From Longimicrobium terrae (GTDB lineage Bacteria; Gemmatimonadota; Gemmatimonadetes; Longimicrobiales; Longimicrobiaceae), in assembly GCF_014202995.1 (NCBI RefSeq), contig NZ_JACHIA010000013.1, positions 1 to 64,000 of the forward strand: 64,000 nt of DNA, given 5' to 3'. Made by a program: the position numbers and the translations under genes. The notes under the pieces are model-generated. The model ran no database searches and was not told the origin of the DNA. It was given only the letters and a program-made list of their open reading frames with translations. Below, piece by piece: positions 25,473 to 35,011 of this stretch. Numbering within the stretch: position 1 is the first letter of the stretch; every line of letters starts with the position of its first letter.

Positions 25473-27096
25473 CCACCGTCAGGTCAAAGGAGTGAAAGGC
25501 GCGGCCCACCATCAGCGTCAAGCCCACGCATCCGCCCAGCACCACCAGCCCCGCCGCGATCCCGGCGGGAACGCGGCCGCCCGCGAAGGAGGCCAGCCAC
25601 GCCGCGCCGCCGGCCAGGGCCCCGATCAGCCCCACGGTCAGCAGCTTAAGGATCATCTTGAAGAGTTGCCGTCCCGCGAAGCCGGACTGCACCGATCCAT
25701 CGCCGTTGACGCGAAAGGGAAAGAGCAGGAACAGCCAGTTCTCCATCGCCACCGCCAGCCACGCCACGGGAGCCGCCATCACGGCGGCCGCGGTCATCAG
25801 CAGCGGGTTCACGTTTCCGTTCTCCCACGCCGCGGCGCCCGCCAGCATCAGCAGGTTCACCAGCGCCACGATGGCCGCGGCGGTGAAGATCTCGCCCAGC
25901 GCGACCGCGGAAGGCGAGAGCGGGAGCGAGCGCAGGTACGCCATGCGGTCCGCGTCGCGCCGGAAGTCGATGTTGAAGCTGTTGCTGGCCAGGAGGGGAA
26001 ACACGAAGACCAGCGCCATCAGCGAGGTTCCCAGCGGCCCGCGCTCCCCCGGCTCCGCCCCCAGCCCCGGCATGACGACGGTGTAGAAGAACGACACCGC
26101 GGCAAAGAACGCCAGGAGCAGCAGCGCGTTCAGCCCGCGCCCCAGTTCGTACAGCTGGCGGCGGGCCAGCGGCGCGGCGCGGCCCAGAAAGGCGAGCGCC
26201 GGCACCGGGACTCTGCGATGCGACGGCTTTCCCGCCACGGTCGCGCCGCCGCGCCGCATCCGCGCCCGGCGCAGCTGCGCAAAGCGGCGTTCGCTGCTCA
26301 CCAGCGACCGCTCGCGGTAGTCCACCGGCAGCTGCACCGCCAGGGCCGCGGTGAGGCCCACGGTCAGCGCGGCGACGGCGCCCCACGCCAGCACGCCCGC
26401 CGCCGTGGTGGCGGCGAACGTTTCGGCAAAGGGCCGCAGCGGCAGGCTGATGATCCGCAGCGCGGGCGAGGCCAGGAACTCCGCGGCCGCGTTCCCCCCG
26501 CCCACCACGCGCGCGCGGCGGTACACGCCGAGCCCGGCCAGGAGCACGCCCGCGATCACCAGCGGCTTGAGCAGGCGGCGCAGCGCGGGCGGAGTGCGGT
26601 CGCCCACGCCGATGCGCAGCTGCGCCGTAAGCGTGGTCGCCGCCTGCATGAAGAGGATGGAGAGCGGAACGGCGACGAACGGCGCGTACGGCAGCGGCGC
26701 CAGACGGATGCTGACCAGCGCGAAGTACAGGCCGGCGAACGCCTGCCCCCACGCGCGGCTCACCAGCATGTACAGCATCGTTTCCCGCCGGCCGAGCGGC
26801 GCGGGAAAGAGAAAGGTGACCTCCGGCGGCCAGAAGAACGGCGCCTCCGACATCACCACGCCGCCCAGCGTGAACACGAACAGGAACAGGCCGAAGGTCT
26901 GCACCGCCGTGTCGTGCGGAGGGGGCGGCGAGTTCATCATCAACAGCGACGTGATCTGGCCGCCCACGATGAGGACGGTAAAGACCGCGCCGGCCAGCGT
27001 GGTCAGCGCGCCGCGGGTGGTGCGCATGCGCCGGAAGGTGCGCCGCCACACGCCGCGGACGCTCGCCCACGCCAGGTACCGCAGCCCGGGATTCAC
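25459..27096 (-). CDS. ABC exporter permease, about ten membrane segments
   Basis: This 545-residue polytopic membrane protein starts at a GTG that overlaps the stop of the ATPase gene in a GTGA arrangement. Hydrophobic segments include ALTTLAGAVFTVLIVGGQI, TFGLFLFVFTLGGVVMS, LLLLAFFAAVSFFYTVVM, EIFTAAAIVALVNLLML and a C-terminal AGIAAGLVVLGGCVGLTLMV. The layout resembles the 'putative ABC exporter' permeases. With the adjacent ATPase it forms a two-component exporter. Substrate is unknown. The downstream lipoprotein and thioredoxin hint at export or maturation of an envelope component. Confidence 0.82.
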   Translation of the reverse strand: MNPGLRYLAWASVRGVWRRTFRRMRTTRGALTTLAGAVFTVLIVGGQITSLLMMNSPPPPHDTAVQTFGLFLFVFTLGGVVMSEAPFFWPPEVTFLFPAPLGRRETMLYMLVSRAWGQAFAGLYFALVSIRLAPLPYAPFVAVPLSILFMQAATTLTAQLRIGVGDRTPPALRRLLKPLVIAGVLLAGLGVYRRARVVGGGNAAAEFLASPALRIISLPLRPFAETFAATTAAGVLAWGAVAALTVGLTAALAVQLPVDYRERSLVSSERRFAQLRRARMRRGGATVAGKPSHRRVPVPALAFLGRAAPLARRQLYELGRGLNALLLLAFFAAVSFFYTVVMPGLGAEPGERGPLGTSLMALVFVFPLLASNSFNIDFRRDADRMAYLRSLPLSPSAVALGEIFTAAAIVALVNLLMLAGAAAWENGNVNPLLMTAAAVMAAPVAWLAVAMENWLFLLFPFRVNGDGSVQSGFAGRQLFKMILKLLTVGLIGALAGGAAWLASFAGGRVPAGIAAGLVVLGGCVGLTLMVGRAFHSFDLTVDAPD

Positions 27097-27839
27097 GCCG
27101 GCGTCCCCGGCGCGGCGTCTTCCGTCAGGTGAAAGAAGATGTCTTCCAGCGACGCGGCCTCGCCCAGTTCGGCGGCGTAGCGGGCGCGCAGGTCGTCGCG
27201 CGAGCCGTGAAAGAGCATCCGCCCCAGCCGCACCACCAGGAACGAGGTGCACAATCCCTCGATCTGCCCCAGCAGGTGCGACGACAGCATCACCGCGCAT
27301 CCGGCGGCGGCGCGGCGGCGGATGGTGTCGTACAGGGTGCGGATGCCGCGCGGGTCCAGCCCGGTGAGCGGCTCGTCCAGCAGCAGCACGGCGGGGTCGT
27401 GCAGCAGCGCGCAGGCCACCGCCACCTTCTGCCGCATCCCGCGCGACAGTTCGTCCGCCATGCTGTCGCGCCGGTCGATCAGCTCCAGCTCCGTCAGCAG
27501 CCGCTCGCCGGGCGCGCGCCAGTCGCGCACGCCGTACACGCGCGCGGTAAAGTCCAGGTGCTCCCACACCGTCAGGCTGGAAAACAGCTGCGGCTCGTCG
27601 GGGATCAGGGCCAGGCGGCGCTTGGCCTGGATGGGCTCGCGCGCCAAGTCGTGCCCGCCGATCAGGATGCGGCCCGCCGTCGCCGGGTGGATGCCGGCCA
27701 GGGCGCGCAGTGTCGTCGTCTTCCCGGCGCCGTTGGGGCCCACGAGACCCACGATCTCCCCTCCCTGGACGGAAAAGGTGAGGTCGTCGACGGCGACGCG
27801 CCCCTCGTACTGCTTGGTGAAGCCCTGGACTTCAATCAT
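27093..27839 (-). CDS. ABC transporter ATP-binding protein
   Basis: The 248-residue ATPase has all motifs: Walker A GPNGAGKT, the Q loop in LIPDEPQL, the signature ELSRGMRQKVAVA (LSRGM replacing LSGGQ), Walker B VLLLDEPLTGLDP and the H-loop SSHLL. It is of the CcmA/YxlF drug or lipid exporter class. The ATG at 27839 follows AAGGGA at good spacing. It overlaps the permease gene by four bases and starts 11 bases after the M28 peptidase gene. Confidence 0.95.
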   Translation of the reverse strand: MIEVQGFTKQYEGRVAVDDLTFSVQGGEIVGLVGPNGAGKTTTLRALAGIHPATAGRILIGGHDLAREPIQAKRRLALIPDEPQLFSSLTVWEHLDFTARVYGVRDWRAPGERLLTELELIDRRDSMADELSRGMRQKVAVACALLHDPAVLLLDEPLTGLDPRGIRTLYDTIRRRAAAGCAVMLSSHLLGQIEGLCTSFLVVRLGRMLFHGSRDDLRARYAAELGEAASLEDIFFHLTEDAAPGTPA

Positions 27840-27850
27840 TCGCGTTCCCT

Positions 27851-28915
27851 TCAGCGCGGCGCCGCGGGGCGCCCGCCGGGGTTCCACTGGGGGCGCGGGC
27901 CGTCCGCCAGCGTGCGAACCGCGGTGATGGCCGCCTGCGTGAGAGCCGCGACGTGCGGATAGTCGATGCGCCCGGCCTCATCCCCCGCGTGGTGGTAGTC
28001 CGTGTGCAGGTTGAAGGACGAGATGACGTGCGCCGGCACGCCCACCCGCGCGAACGGCGTGTTGTCGCTCCGCTCGAAGAAGTTCTGCGCGGGGCGCGGA
28101 TCGGGCACCAGCGGCACCCCCGCCGCGGCGAGCGACGCGCCCACGGTGCTGCGGTCGAAGCCGGTCAGCCAGCCGCGCCCGGGGCCGCCCGCCAGCGAGT
28201 CCGGCCGGCCGATCATCTCCACGAACAGCCCGGCCGCGGTCTGCTCGATGGGCACCACGGGGTGCTGCAGGTACCAGCGCGTTCCCAGCATTCCCACTTC
28301 CTCGCCGGTGGCAAAGAAGAGGATGACGGTGCGCCGCGCCGGGCGGGCACGCAACGCGCGGGCGATCTCCAGGACGGCGACCGTGCCGCTGGCGTCGTCG
28401 TCTGCCCCGTTGTAGATGCTGTCGCCGTTTTCCGCGCGGCCGATGCCCAGGTGGTCGTAGTGCGCGCCCACGATGACGGCCTCGCTCGCCAGCGCGGGGT
28501 CGCTGCCGGGAATGCGCGCGACCACGTTGTACGCCTGCCGCGCGCGCCCGGCGGGAAGCCGCGCCAGGGCGTCCATCGTGGTCAGGCGCAGGCGGCGCCC
28601 GGCGGGGTCCGCGCTGTCCACCTCGATGGGGACCACCTGGTAGTAGCCCATGTCGCCGGCGGGCTCCACGCCCATGGCGCGCAGGCGGCCGGACAGGTAG
28701 ACGGCGGCGCGCATTCCGCCCTCCGTACCCGTGCGGCGGCCCTGCATGCTGTCGGCGGCCAGGTCAAAGAGCGCGGTGCGCACGTCCTGCACCCGCACGG
28801 CGCCGCTGGCGGGCGTTGCGGCGGGGGTGGATGCGGTGGCGGACGGGCGGGCGCACGCGGCGGACGAGAACGCGAGCGCGGCGAAGACGGTCCTTCGCAG
28901 GGGAAGGCGGCGCAT
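27851..28915 (-). CDS. M28-family zinc aminopeptidase lipoprotein
   Basis: The 354-residue exported peptidase has a lipobox at AFSSAAC. The M28 metal-site motifs follow in order: VGAHYDHLG (His, Asp), YNGADDDASGT (bridging Asp), ATGEEVGMLG (catalytic Glu pair), and the terminal FNLHTDYHHAGDEAGRIDY with the last His. It probably trims N-terminal residues from peptides in the periplasm. It is the promoter-proximal gene of the operon running to the TlpA-like gene. The start at 28915 gives the signal sequence; the upstream reading frame is noise. Confidence 0.9.
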   Translation of the reverse strand: MRRLPLRRTVFAALAFSSAACARPSATASTPAATPASGAVRVQDVRTALFDLAADSMQGRRTGTEGGMRAAVYLSGRLRAMGVEPAGDMGYYQVVPIEVDSADPAGRRLRLTTMDALARLPAGRARQAYNVVARIPGSDPALASEAVIVGAHYDHLGIGRAENGDSIYNGADDDASGTVAVLEIARALRARPARRTVILFFATGEEVGMLGTRWYLQHPVVPIEQTAAGLFVEMIGRPDSLAGGPGRGWLTGFDRSTVGASLAAAGVPLVPDPRPAQNFFERSDNTPFARVGVPAHVISSFNLHTDYHHAGDEAGRIDYPHVAALTQAAITAVRTLADGPRPQWNPGGRPAAPR

Positions 28916-29065
28916 GGAATGCACGGGGGTCGCGCGTGAGGAAAGCAGGGCGATGCGGAGCACCGTCCAATATGCCCGGCCGACGGGGAAGCGGCAACGT
29001 ACCGTGTGGTCCGCCGCTCCGTTGAACTGCATCTCACGCGGAGGCCGCGGGGGTTCGCGGAGGTC

Positions 29066-29147
29066 GCGGGGAGAACCGGCCGTCCTGTCGGCTTCCGCCG
29101 GAAGGCGCGGGGAGAACCGGCCGCTCCGCCAGCTTCCGCCGGAAAGG
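29066..29147. repeat. Two tandem copies of a 41-bp unit
   Basis: The unit gcggggagaaccggccg ... gcttccgccggaa starts at 29066 and again at 29107 with few differences. It borders the inverted-repeat element that begins at 29146. No coding function. Confidence 0.75.
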
Positions 29148-29335
29148 CGTCATCCTGAGGGAGCGTGCGACGGCCTCTCCGCCGCGCCGGGGTCATGCGC
29201 GACCGAAGGATCTACTTTCCCGCCGAGCCAACGTCGCGACACGCACGCCCGTTCTCGCGGGGAGAGCAGATCCTTCGCCGGCGCCAAGGTTCGGCGTCGC
29301 GGCAGGTGCGTGCGGCGCCTTCTCAGGATGACGCC
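29146..29335. repeat. MITE-like inverted-repeat element (complete copy)
   Basis: Perfect 14-bp terminal inverted repeats GGCGTCATCCTGAG (29146-29159) and CTCAGGATGACGCC (29322-29335) delimit about 190 bp. Inside, gcgaccgaaggatctac and agatccttcgccggcgcc also face each other, so the whole element can fold into a long imperfect hairpin. It has no coding capacity. It lies in the divergent gap between the M28 peptidase and the next gene. The remainder of that gap (29336-29568) holds a single-arm relative of the 4287-4358 repeat at 29463-29495. Confidence 0.85.
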
Positions 29336-29582
29336 TTGCGGCGTGAGCCGTCCTGGGACCGATCTGAGCCAGTATGGACTGGTTTCTCACCACCCTTCCT
29401 GGATGACGAGGGGGTGATGGGCGGAACCCCGGTGGTGCCCGGGAGAGTGCCTCCGGCCGCTGTTCCTCTGCTCCTCCGCTGCTCTGCGTGATCCATCTCC
29501 CGATGTTGAAACTCCCGGCGGGCGGGACGCGTAGGGTGGCCACGAGAGGTTGGGGCAGTGACACCAGACCGGAGATCAACTC

Positions 29583-29861
29583 ATGTTCTTTCTGATCAGC
29601 GTGGCGGCGGCCGTTGCGGCGAGCGCCTTTGGATATCTGCAGGCCCGCAAGTTCGTTCGTGGCCGTCTTGCGTACGTGGACGCGGTGCAGCGCGGATACG
29701 CCCCGATCATCGCGGGTGTGGCGGCGTTCGCCATCGGCCTTCCCGTGGTGGGCCTGCTGCCCATCGTGGGCGGCGGCACGGCGCTGCTCTTTGGCGCCGG
29801 CGTGGGCACCGGCGTGGCCGCGGGCGCCAAGGACACCCGCCTGCGCCGCCTGCGCGCCTGA
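29583..29861 (+). CDS. Small membrane protein, function unknown
   Basis: The 92-residue protein has an N-terminal membrane helix (MFFLISVAAAVAASAFGYL), a short basic loop, and a Gly/Ala-rich hydrophobic stretch, APIIAGVAAFAIGLPVVGLLPIVGGGTALLFGAGVGTGVAAGA, which could form two helices with GxxxG packing. It ends in a basic tail (KDTRLRRLRA). GGAG lies at good distance upstream of the ATG. No family is recognised. Confidence 0.72.
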   Translation: MFFLISVAAAVAASAFGYLQARKFVRGRLAYVDAVQRGYAPIIAGVAAFAIGLPVVGLLPIVGGGTALLFGAGVGTGVAAGAKDTRLRRLRA

Positions 29862-29882
29862 TTCAGCCCTGCCCCGGCACCC

Positions 29883-29913
29883 GGCGGCGCCCTCCCAACC
29901 GGAGGGCGCCGCC
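29883..29913 (+). terminator. Strong hairpin after the small membrane protein gene
   Basis: A perfect 13-bp stem, GGCGGCGCCCTCC/GGAGGGCGCCGCC, with loop CAACC. It is not followed by a T-run until CTCTTT about ten bases on. Confidence 0.6.
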
Positions 29914-30044
29914 GCTGCATCTGGCTCTTTCCACGGTGAGCACGGCTCAATTCCCGCCGTCTCGCATCTGTCGCGCCCGCCGCCGCATGGCTAGGTTGCC
30001 GCGCTTGAACGCAGGCGCTCTCCCTCAACCGCAGTGAACGGGCG

Positions 30045-31316
30045 ATGACGGACGGACGTGTTTCGACAATGGCGGCGGGGCTGATCGGCTCCGAAATCCT
30101 GAAGATCGCGGCCGACATCCGCGCGCGGGTGGCGCAGGGCGAGCAGATCTGCAACCTGACCGTGGGCGACTTTTCCCCCGCGGAGTTCCGCATTCCCGAG
30201 TACCTGGAGCGGGAAATCGGCGTGGCGCTGGCCGCGGGCGAAACCAACTATCCGCCGGCGGACGGCATGCTGCCGCTGCGGCAGGCGGTCGCCGCGTTCC
30301 TGCAGCGCTGGCTTGGGCTGGAGTACCCGCTGGAATCGGTGCTCATCACCGCCGGCTCGCGCCCGGGCATCTACTCGGTCTTTACCGCCATTGTGGATCC
30401 GGGCGACGTGGTGGTGTACCCCGTCCCCTCGTGGAACAACAACCACTACATCCACATGTCCGGCGCGCGCGGCGTGCCGGTGGTGTGCCATGCGGAGAAC
30501 GCCTTTCTCCCCACGCGCGCGCTGCTGGAGGATGCGGTGCGCGGCGCGCGGCTGCTGGCGCTGAACTCGCCGCTGAACCCCTGCGGCACCGCGTTCACCG
30601 CCGAGGCGCTGGGCGAAATCTGCGACCTGGTGCTGGAAGAGAACGCCCGCCGCGGCCCGGATGAGCGTCCGCTGTACGTGATGTACGATCAGGTGTACTG
30701 GATGCTGACCTTTGGCGACACGCAGCATGTGAATCCGGTGTCGCTGCGCCCCGCCATGCGCGACTACACCATCTTCGTGGATGGCATCAGCAAGTCGTTC
30801 GCGGCCACGGGCGTGCGGGTGGGCTGGACGGTGGGGCCGGCGGACGTGACGGGGCGGATGGCGAGCATTCTGGGCCACGTGGGCGCCTGGGCGCCGCGCG
30901 CGGAGCAGATCGCCACGGCCAGGCTGCTGGACGCCACCGACGAGATCCGCGCGTACCACAAGGAGATGTTCCGCGGGGTAGAGGACCGGCTTGACGCGCT
31001 GTACGACGGGATCGAGGCGCTTGCCGGGCAGGGCTTTCCCGTGCACGCCATCACCCCCATGGGCGCCATCTACCTGAGCGCTCGCTTTGCGCTGCACGGG
31101 TGGAAGACGCCGGCGGGCCAAGTGCTGCAGACCAACGAGCAGATCCGGCAGTACCTGCTGGAATCCGCCGGGCTGGCCGTGGTGCACTTTCAGGCGTTCG
31201 GGTTTCAGGAGGAGAGCGGATGGTTCCGCCTGTCCGTTGGCGCCACCTCCGTCGCGGAGATCCAGCCGATGCTGGTTCGGCTCACGTCGGCGCTGCAGGC
31301 GCTGACGCCGCCGTAG
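30045..31316 (+). CDS. Class I/II pyridoxal-phosphate aminotransferase
   Basis: The 423-residue fold-type I PLP enzyme shows NLTVGDFSP near the N-terminus, ITAGSRPGIYSVF around residue 102 (phosphate binding), the NSPLNPCGT loop with Asn178, VMYDQVYW with Asp215, and IFVDGISKSFAATGVRVGW with the PLP lysine Lys250. The conserved carboxylate-binding Arg is in WFRLSVG near the C-terminus. It resembles aspartate/aromatic-type transaminases, but the amino donor cannot be read from sequence. It may start instead at the ATG at 30069. The gene is a single unit, convergent with the M16 protease. Confidence 0.9.
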   Translation: MTDGRVSTMAAGLIGSEILKIAADIRARVAQGEQICNLTVGDFSPAEFRIPEYLEREIGVALAAGETNYPPADGMLPLRQAVAAFLQRWLGLEYPLESVLITAGSRPGIYSVFTAIVDPGDVVVYPVPSWNNNHYIHMSGARGVPVVCHAENAFLPTRALLEDAVRGARLLALNSPLNPCGTAFTAEALGEICDLVLEENARRGPDERPLYVMYDQVYWMLTFGDTQHVNPVSLRPAMRDYTIFVDGISKSFAATGVRVGWTVGPADVTGRMASILGHVGAWAPRAEQIATARLLDATDEIRAYHKEMFRGVEDRLDALYDGIEALAGQGFPVHAITPMGAIYLSARFALHGWKTPAGQVLQTNEQIRQYLLESAGLAVVHFQAFGFQEESGWFRLSVGATSVAEIQPMLVRLTSALQALTPP

Positions 31317-31318
31317 GG

Positions 31319-31720
31319 GCCCTCACCCCGCGTGCTGCGCACGACGACCCTCTCCCACGAACAGATGTGGGAGAGGGAGCACACCCCAGTCCGGCGCGGG
31401 GGAGACTGTGGTGTGCGCCGCGGACGCTCGTCCGGCGGTTGAAACCGCGCCTCGAACCACACGAAGTCCGCCTCCGCGGACTGCACCCTCGGCATTGTCG
31501 CCGGTCCCGAATGCAGTTGAAGCCCCGACACGACGCCTGTGGGCGTCGTGTCGGGGCTTCCCGCTTTTGGAGCGGCGGATTTATTCGCCCACCAAAATCC
31601 GCGCACGCGCCAGTCTTCGCCTGACCTGCCGCCCCCATCCGCCCGTCAACAACCCTCCCCAGTCTTTTTTGGGGGAGGGTGGGCGAGTAATGCGAGCCCG
31701 GGTGGGGGCCGCCCGCGAAC
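31319..31720 (+). repeat. Composite intergenic repeat, copy 5 (complete, forward)
   Basis: The reference copy. R3 is at 31319-31385 (CCCTCACCCCGCGTGCTGCG, then a ctctcccac/gtgggagag hairpin). R1 is at 31431-31486 (gcggttgaaaccgc, then gaagtccgcctccgcggact). R2 is at 31514-31585 (a long hairpin, gaagccccgacacgacgcc against ggcgtcgtgtcggggcttc, then gagcggcggatttattcgc). R4 is at 31648-31720 (ccctccccagtcttttttgg, gcccgggtgggggccgcccg). It fills the gap between the convergent aminotransferase and M16 protease genes. R4 contains a T6 run after a GC arm and could terminate transcription. Confidence 0.88.
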
Positions 31721-31753
31721 TCCGCCGCCCCGCCTCGACCCATCCCCCCGAAG

Positions 31754-34687
31754 TCAGTTCCCCGCGGGCGCTGTCGGCGTCGCTGGGGCCGCCGGAGTTG
31801 GTGCCGCCGGCCGGACCGCCTCCGGCACGAGCGACACCTGCACGAACCTCCGCGGATCCAGAAACAGCCGCGCCGCGTCGCGCACCTGCGCCGTCGTGAG
31901 CGACCCGGAAAGCGGCGCGTCGTCGATGCCGCGCACGTCCCACCCCAGGCGGTCGTACTCCATCAGCGTATACAGCCAGAAGGAGTTTTCGCGGACCGAC
32001 ACTTCCTTCTCCCGCCGCTGCGCCTCGCGCACCTTATCCACCACGTCCGCCGGCACGCCGCCGGCGCGAACCGTGTCGATCTCGGCGAACACGACGCGCG
32101 TCAGTTCATCCACCCGCTCCGGCGCACTCCCGAACTCGATGGACACCGTGGCCAGCGGCACCGGATCGCGCGACAGGCTGGCCCCCACGCTCACGCTGTA
32201 GGTGCCGCCCAGCGACTCGCGCAGCTTCTCTCGCAGGCGAATCTCCAGCGCATCCGCCAGGCTCGCCGCCGCCGCCCGGTTCTCGCGCGAGAACGGCGCC
32301 GGTCCGGTAAAGACGATCGCCGTGCGCGCCGACGGCTCCAGGCCGCGCCGGATCGTCCGCCGCACGATTCCCGCCGGCGGCCGCACGCCCCGGTCGCGCG
32401 CCGATTCCGGCGTTCCCGTGCCGGGCAGGCTGGCCAGGTAGCGCTCCACCAGGGGCCGCAGCGAGTCCGGGCGCAGGTTGCCCACGAAGTAGAAGGTGAA
32501 CCCGCCCGCATCCGCGAAGCGCTGGCGGTAGATGGCCAGCGAACGGTCCAGATCCAGCGAGTCGAAGGTGGCCATGGAGTACGGGCGCGAACGGACGTCG
32601 TTCTGCGCCAGGATGGCCCTGAGGCTGTCGCCGAACGCGCTCTGCGGCGTGACGGTGCGGTTGCGCAGCGCCTCGCGCCCGCGCTGAAGGTACGCCTGCC
32701 ACGCGACCGTATCCCGCCGCGGCTGGGTAAAGTAGAGGTGGACGAGCTGAAACAGCGTTTCCACGTCGCGGGGGGCGGCCAGGCCGCTCATCCCTTCCTC
32801 CCGCTCGCCGACGAACGAGCCCACGCCCGCCACCTTTCCCGTCAGCCGCCGCTGCAGTTCCGTCACGCTCAGCTGGCCCACGCCCGCGAGCTGCACCGCC
32901 GTGGTGGCCGCCTGGCCGGCGCGGAACAGGCTGTCCGGCAGCAGCGACGTGCCACCCGGGCTCAGGGCGGCAAACAGGATCTGGTCATCCGAAAAGTCCG
33001 TGGGCTTCAGCACCACGTGCGCGCCGTTGCTCAGCGTCCACCGCGTGATTCCGGCCTCGGGCACGCTGTCCTCCGCCACCACGCGGCCGGGTTCCGGCAT
33101 GCGGGCCAGCAGCGGGGCGTCGCTCGAGGTCTCCACAAAGGGCGACACCTCGGCCGAGGCGACGGAATCCATCACCGCCGCCAGGCGCTGCTCGGTGGGC
33201 CGGGGCGCGCCCTCGCCGCCGGGCGCGGTGACGAGCACCACACGGTCCCGCGCATCCACAAAGCGCTGCGCGGCCGCCTGCACCTCCGCTGGCGTAATCC
33301 GGGAGATGAGCGCGCGGTTGATGTTGTACTCGTCGTCCAGCGAGCGCAGCGCGCCGCCCTGCAGAAAGTGGCCTACGTACTGGCCGGTGAACTGGCCGCT
33401 GGTGGTCTTGGCGCGCTCGGCGTAGATCTGCTCCCAGCTGCGCAGCGACTGCGTGCGCTCGCGCCCAAGTTCATCCGCCGTAAAGCCGTACCGCGCCGCG
33501 CGACGCAGTTCCGTGAGCATGGCGGCCAGGCCGCGTTCCGCGCCGCCCTGGGCCACGGACGCGTTCAGCGAAAACGTCGCGATTGGCCGGAGCGACCCGC
33601 CCAGGTACGAACTCACGTTCAGGAACGGCGCGCCGGGCTGCAGGCTGATGTCGTTCATCCGCTCGCCGATGATCCCCGCGAACATGGATTCGGCGACGGC
33701 GCGGCGGTACGCGGCCAGCGAGGTGTCGCGGGGCGCGGGGCGGTACCAGTTGATGCTGACGGCCGTGGACGGAAGCTCGGGATCGACCGTGACCTGCGTG
33801 CGCGTGCTGTCGCGTTCCGGGATGGTGGACGGCGTGCGCTCCGGCGTTCCCGCGGAGCGCGGGATGGCGCCGAACTCCTCGCGGATCATGGCTTCTACCG
33901 CGCGCGCGTCAAAATCGCCCACGGCCACCACGGCCATCAGCTCCGGGCGGTACCAGTCGTGGTAGAAGCGTCGCAGCGCCTCGGGCTTGAACGTCCGCAG
34001 CAGCTCTGGGTCGCCGATGGGAAGCCGGTCGGCGTAGCGCGATCCGGCGTAGAGGAACGGGTACTGGCGGTCGCTGATGCGCGATCCCGCACCCAGCCGG
34101 CGCCGCCACTCCTCCAGCACCACGCCGCGCTCGGCGTCGATCTCCGCGGAATCCAGCGAGATGCCCGTCGCCCAGTCGCGCAGAATCCGCATTCCCGTGC
34201 CGACCAGCGCCGCGCTATCCGTGGGCAGCTGCAGCATGTAGACGGTTTCGTCGAAACTGGTGTAGGCGTTGATATCGGGCCCGAAGCGCATGCCCGCGCG
34301 CTCCAGGTAGTCGACGATTTCGTGCTTGGCGAAGCGGCGGGTGCCGTTGAACGCCATGTGCTCCAGAAAGTGCGCGAGTCCGCGCTGGTCCTGCTCTTCA
34401 AGGACGGACCCGGCGTTCACCACGAGGCGCAGTTCGGCGCGGGCGCGGGGCTCGGCGTTGCGGCGCACGTAGTAGACAAGGCCGTTGGGCAGCGTGTCGG
34501 TGATGACCGCCGTGTCGCCGGTGAGCTGCGGCCGCAGCGCCTGCTCCGTGCTGTCCGGCTGGACGACCGTGTCAGCAACGGATTCGCCGCCGCCGCTCGT
34601 GGATGCCGGAATCTGCGTGGACGGGCGGGCGCAGGCGCCGAGCAGGAGCACGGCGGCAATGGAAAGATGATGGATGCGCGTAATCAT
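31754..34687 (-). CDS. M16-family zinc metalloprotease lipoprotein
   Basis: The 977-residue exported protein carries a lipobox (AVLLLGAC, Cys19) and the inverted zinc motif HFLEH (His106, Glu109, His110), with the distal ligand Glu186 in AEIDAERGVVLEE exactly 76 residues later. It has the full two-halved M16 length. The second half (ITRWTLSNGAHVVLKPTDF onwards) is the inactive structural repeat, lacking HxxEH. Family members degrade or process peptides in the envelope. It is a single gene with 835 bases upstream. Confidence 0.92.
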   Translation of the reverse strand: MITRIHHLSIAAVLLLGACARPSTQIPASTSGGGESVADTVVQPDSTEQALRPQLTGDTAVITDTLPNGLVYYVRRNAEPRARAELRLVVNAGSVLEEQDQRGLAHFLEHMAFNGTRRFAKHEIVDYLERAGMRFGPDINAYTSFDETVYMLQLPTDSAALVGTGMRILRDWATGISLDSAEIDAERGVVLEEWRRRLGAGSRISDRQYPFLYAGSRYADRLPIGDPELLRTFKPEALRRFYHDWYRPELMAVVAVGDFDARAVEAMIREEFGAIPRSAGTPERTPSTIPERDSTRTQVTVDPELPSTAVSINWYRPAPRDTSLAAYRRAVAESMFAGIIGERMNDISLQPGAPFLNVSSYLGGSLRPIATFSLNASVAQGGAERGLAAMLTELRRAARYGFTADELGRERTQSLRSWEQIYAERAKTTSGQFTGQYVGHFLQGGALRSLDDEYNINRALISRITPAEVQAAAQRFVDARDRVVLVTAPGGEGAPRPTEQRLAAVMDSVASAEVSPFVETSSDAPLLARMPEPGRVVAEDSVPEAGITRWTLSNGAHVVLKPTDFSDDQILFAALSPGGTSLLPDSLFRAGQAATTAVQLAGVGQLSVTELQRRLTGKVAGVGSFVGEREEGMSGLAAPRDVETLFQLVHLYFTQPRRDTVAWQAYLQRGREALRNRTVTPQSAFGDSLRAILAQNDVRSRPYSMATFDSLDLDRSLAIYRQRFADAGGFTFYFVGNLRPDSLRPLVERYLASLPGTGTPESARDRGVRPPAGIVRRTIRRGLEPSARTAIVFTGPAPFSRENRAAAASLADALEIRLREKLRESLGGTYSVSVGASLSRDPVPLATVSIEFGSAPERVDELTRVVFAEIDTVRAGGVPADVVDKVREAQRREKEVSVRENSFWLYTLMEYDRLGWDVRGIDDAPLSGSLTTAQVRDAARLFLDPRRFVQVSLVPEAVRPAAPTPAAPATPTAPAGN

Positions 34688-35011
34688 GCGTGTGCGGTGA
34701 AAAGGCCTGGGGAGAGCGATTCAAGTTTCTGTGGATCAACAGCTTGCGCCCGTGATAGCGGCGCCCGCGGGCACAGGTTCCCTCCCGGGCGCCGCGGTGG
34801 GAATCCGCTTCAGAATGACGGATTCGGGGCGCATGGCAAGGGGGGCAGCCCAGACGCTTCATCCTGAGCGGTGTTGAGAGATTCGGCTGGCCAGAACTCC
34901 TCACACGCGCACGCCTTTTGAGAGCGTATCGAGAAACGGCCCGCAACCCGTCTCTCCCGCCAACCACGCCGGTGGGCGTACGTACGGCATTCGCACGGCT
35001 TTGCGCCGCGA
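34688..35011. other. Gene-free upstream region of the M16 protease gene
   Basis: About 320 bases with no coding pattern. Short strings such as gaatccgcttcagaatgac resemble degraded arms of the GTCATCCTGAG element. No clear promoter was identified. Confidence 0.4.

Noticed and set aside
25459-27839. Taking the ABC exporter as the transporter of the biosynthetic cluster
   Set aside because: It lies about 17 kb away, in an operon with envelope proteins, beyond several unrelated genes.
29146-29335. Insertion sequence
   Set aside because: It has inverted ends but no room for or trace of a transposase, so a non-autonomous element is the better call.
10781-31720. CRISPR array from the repeated hairpins
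   Set aside because: Copies are kilobases apart, lack uniform spacers and no cas gene is near. Within each copy the modules differ.
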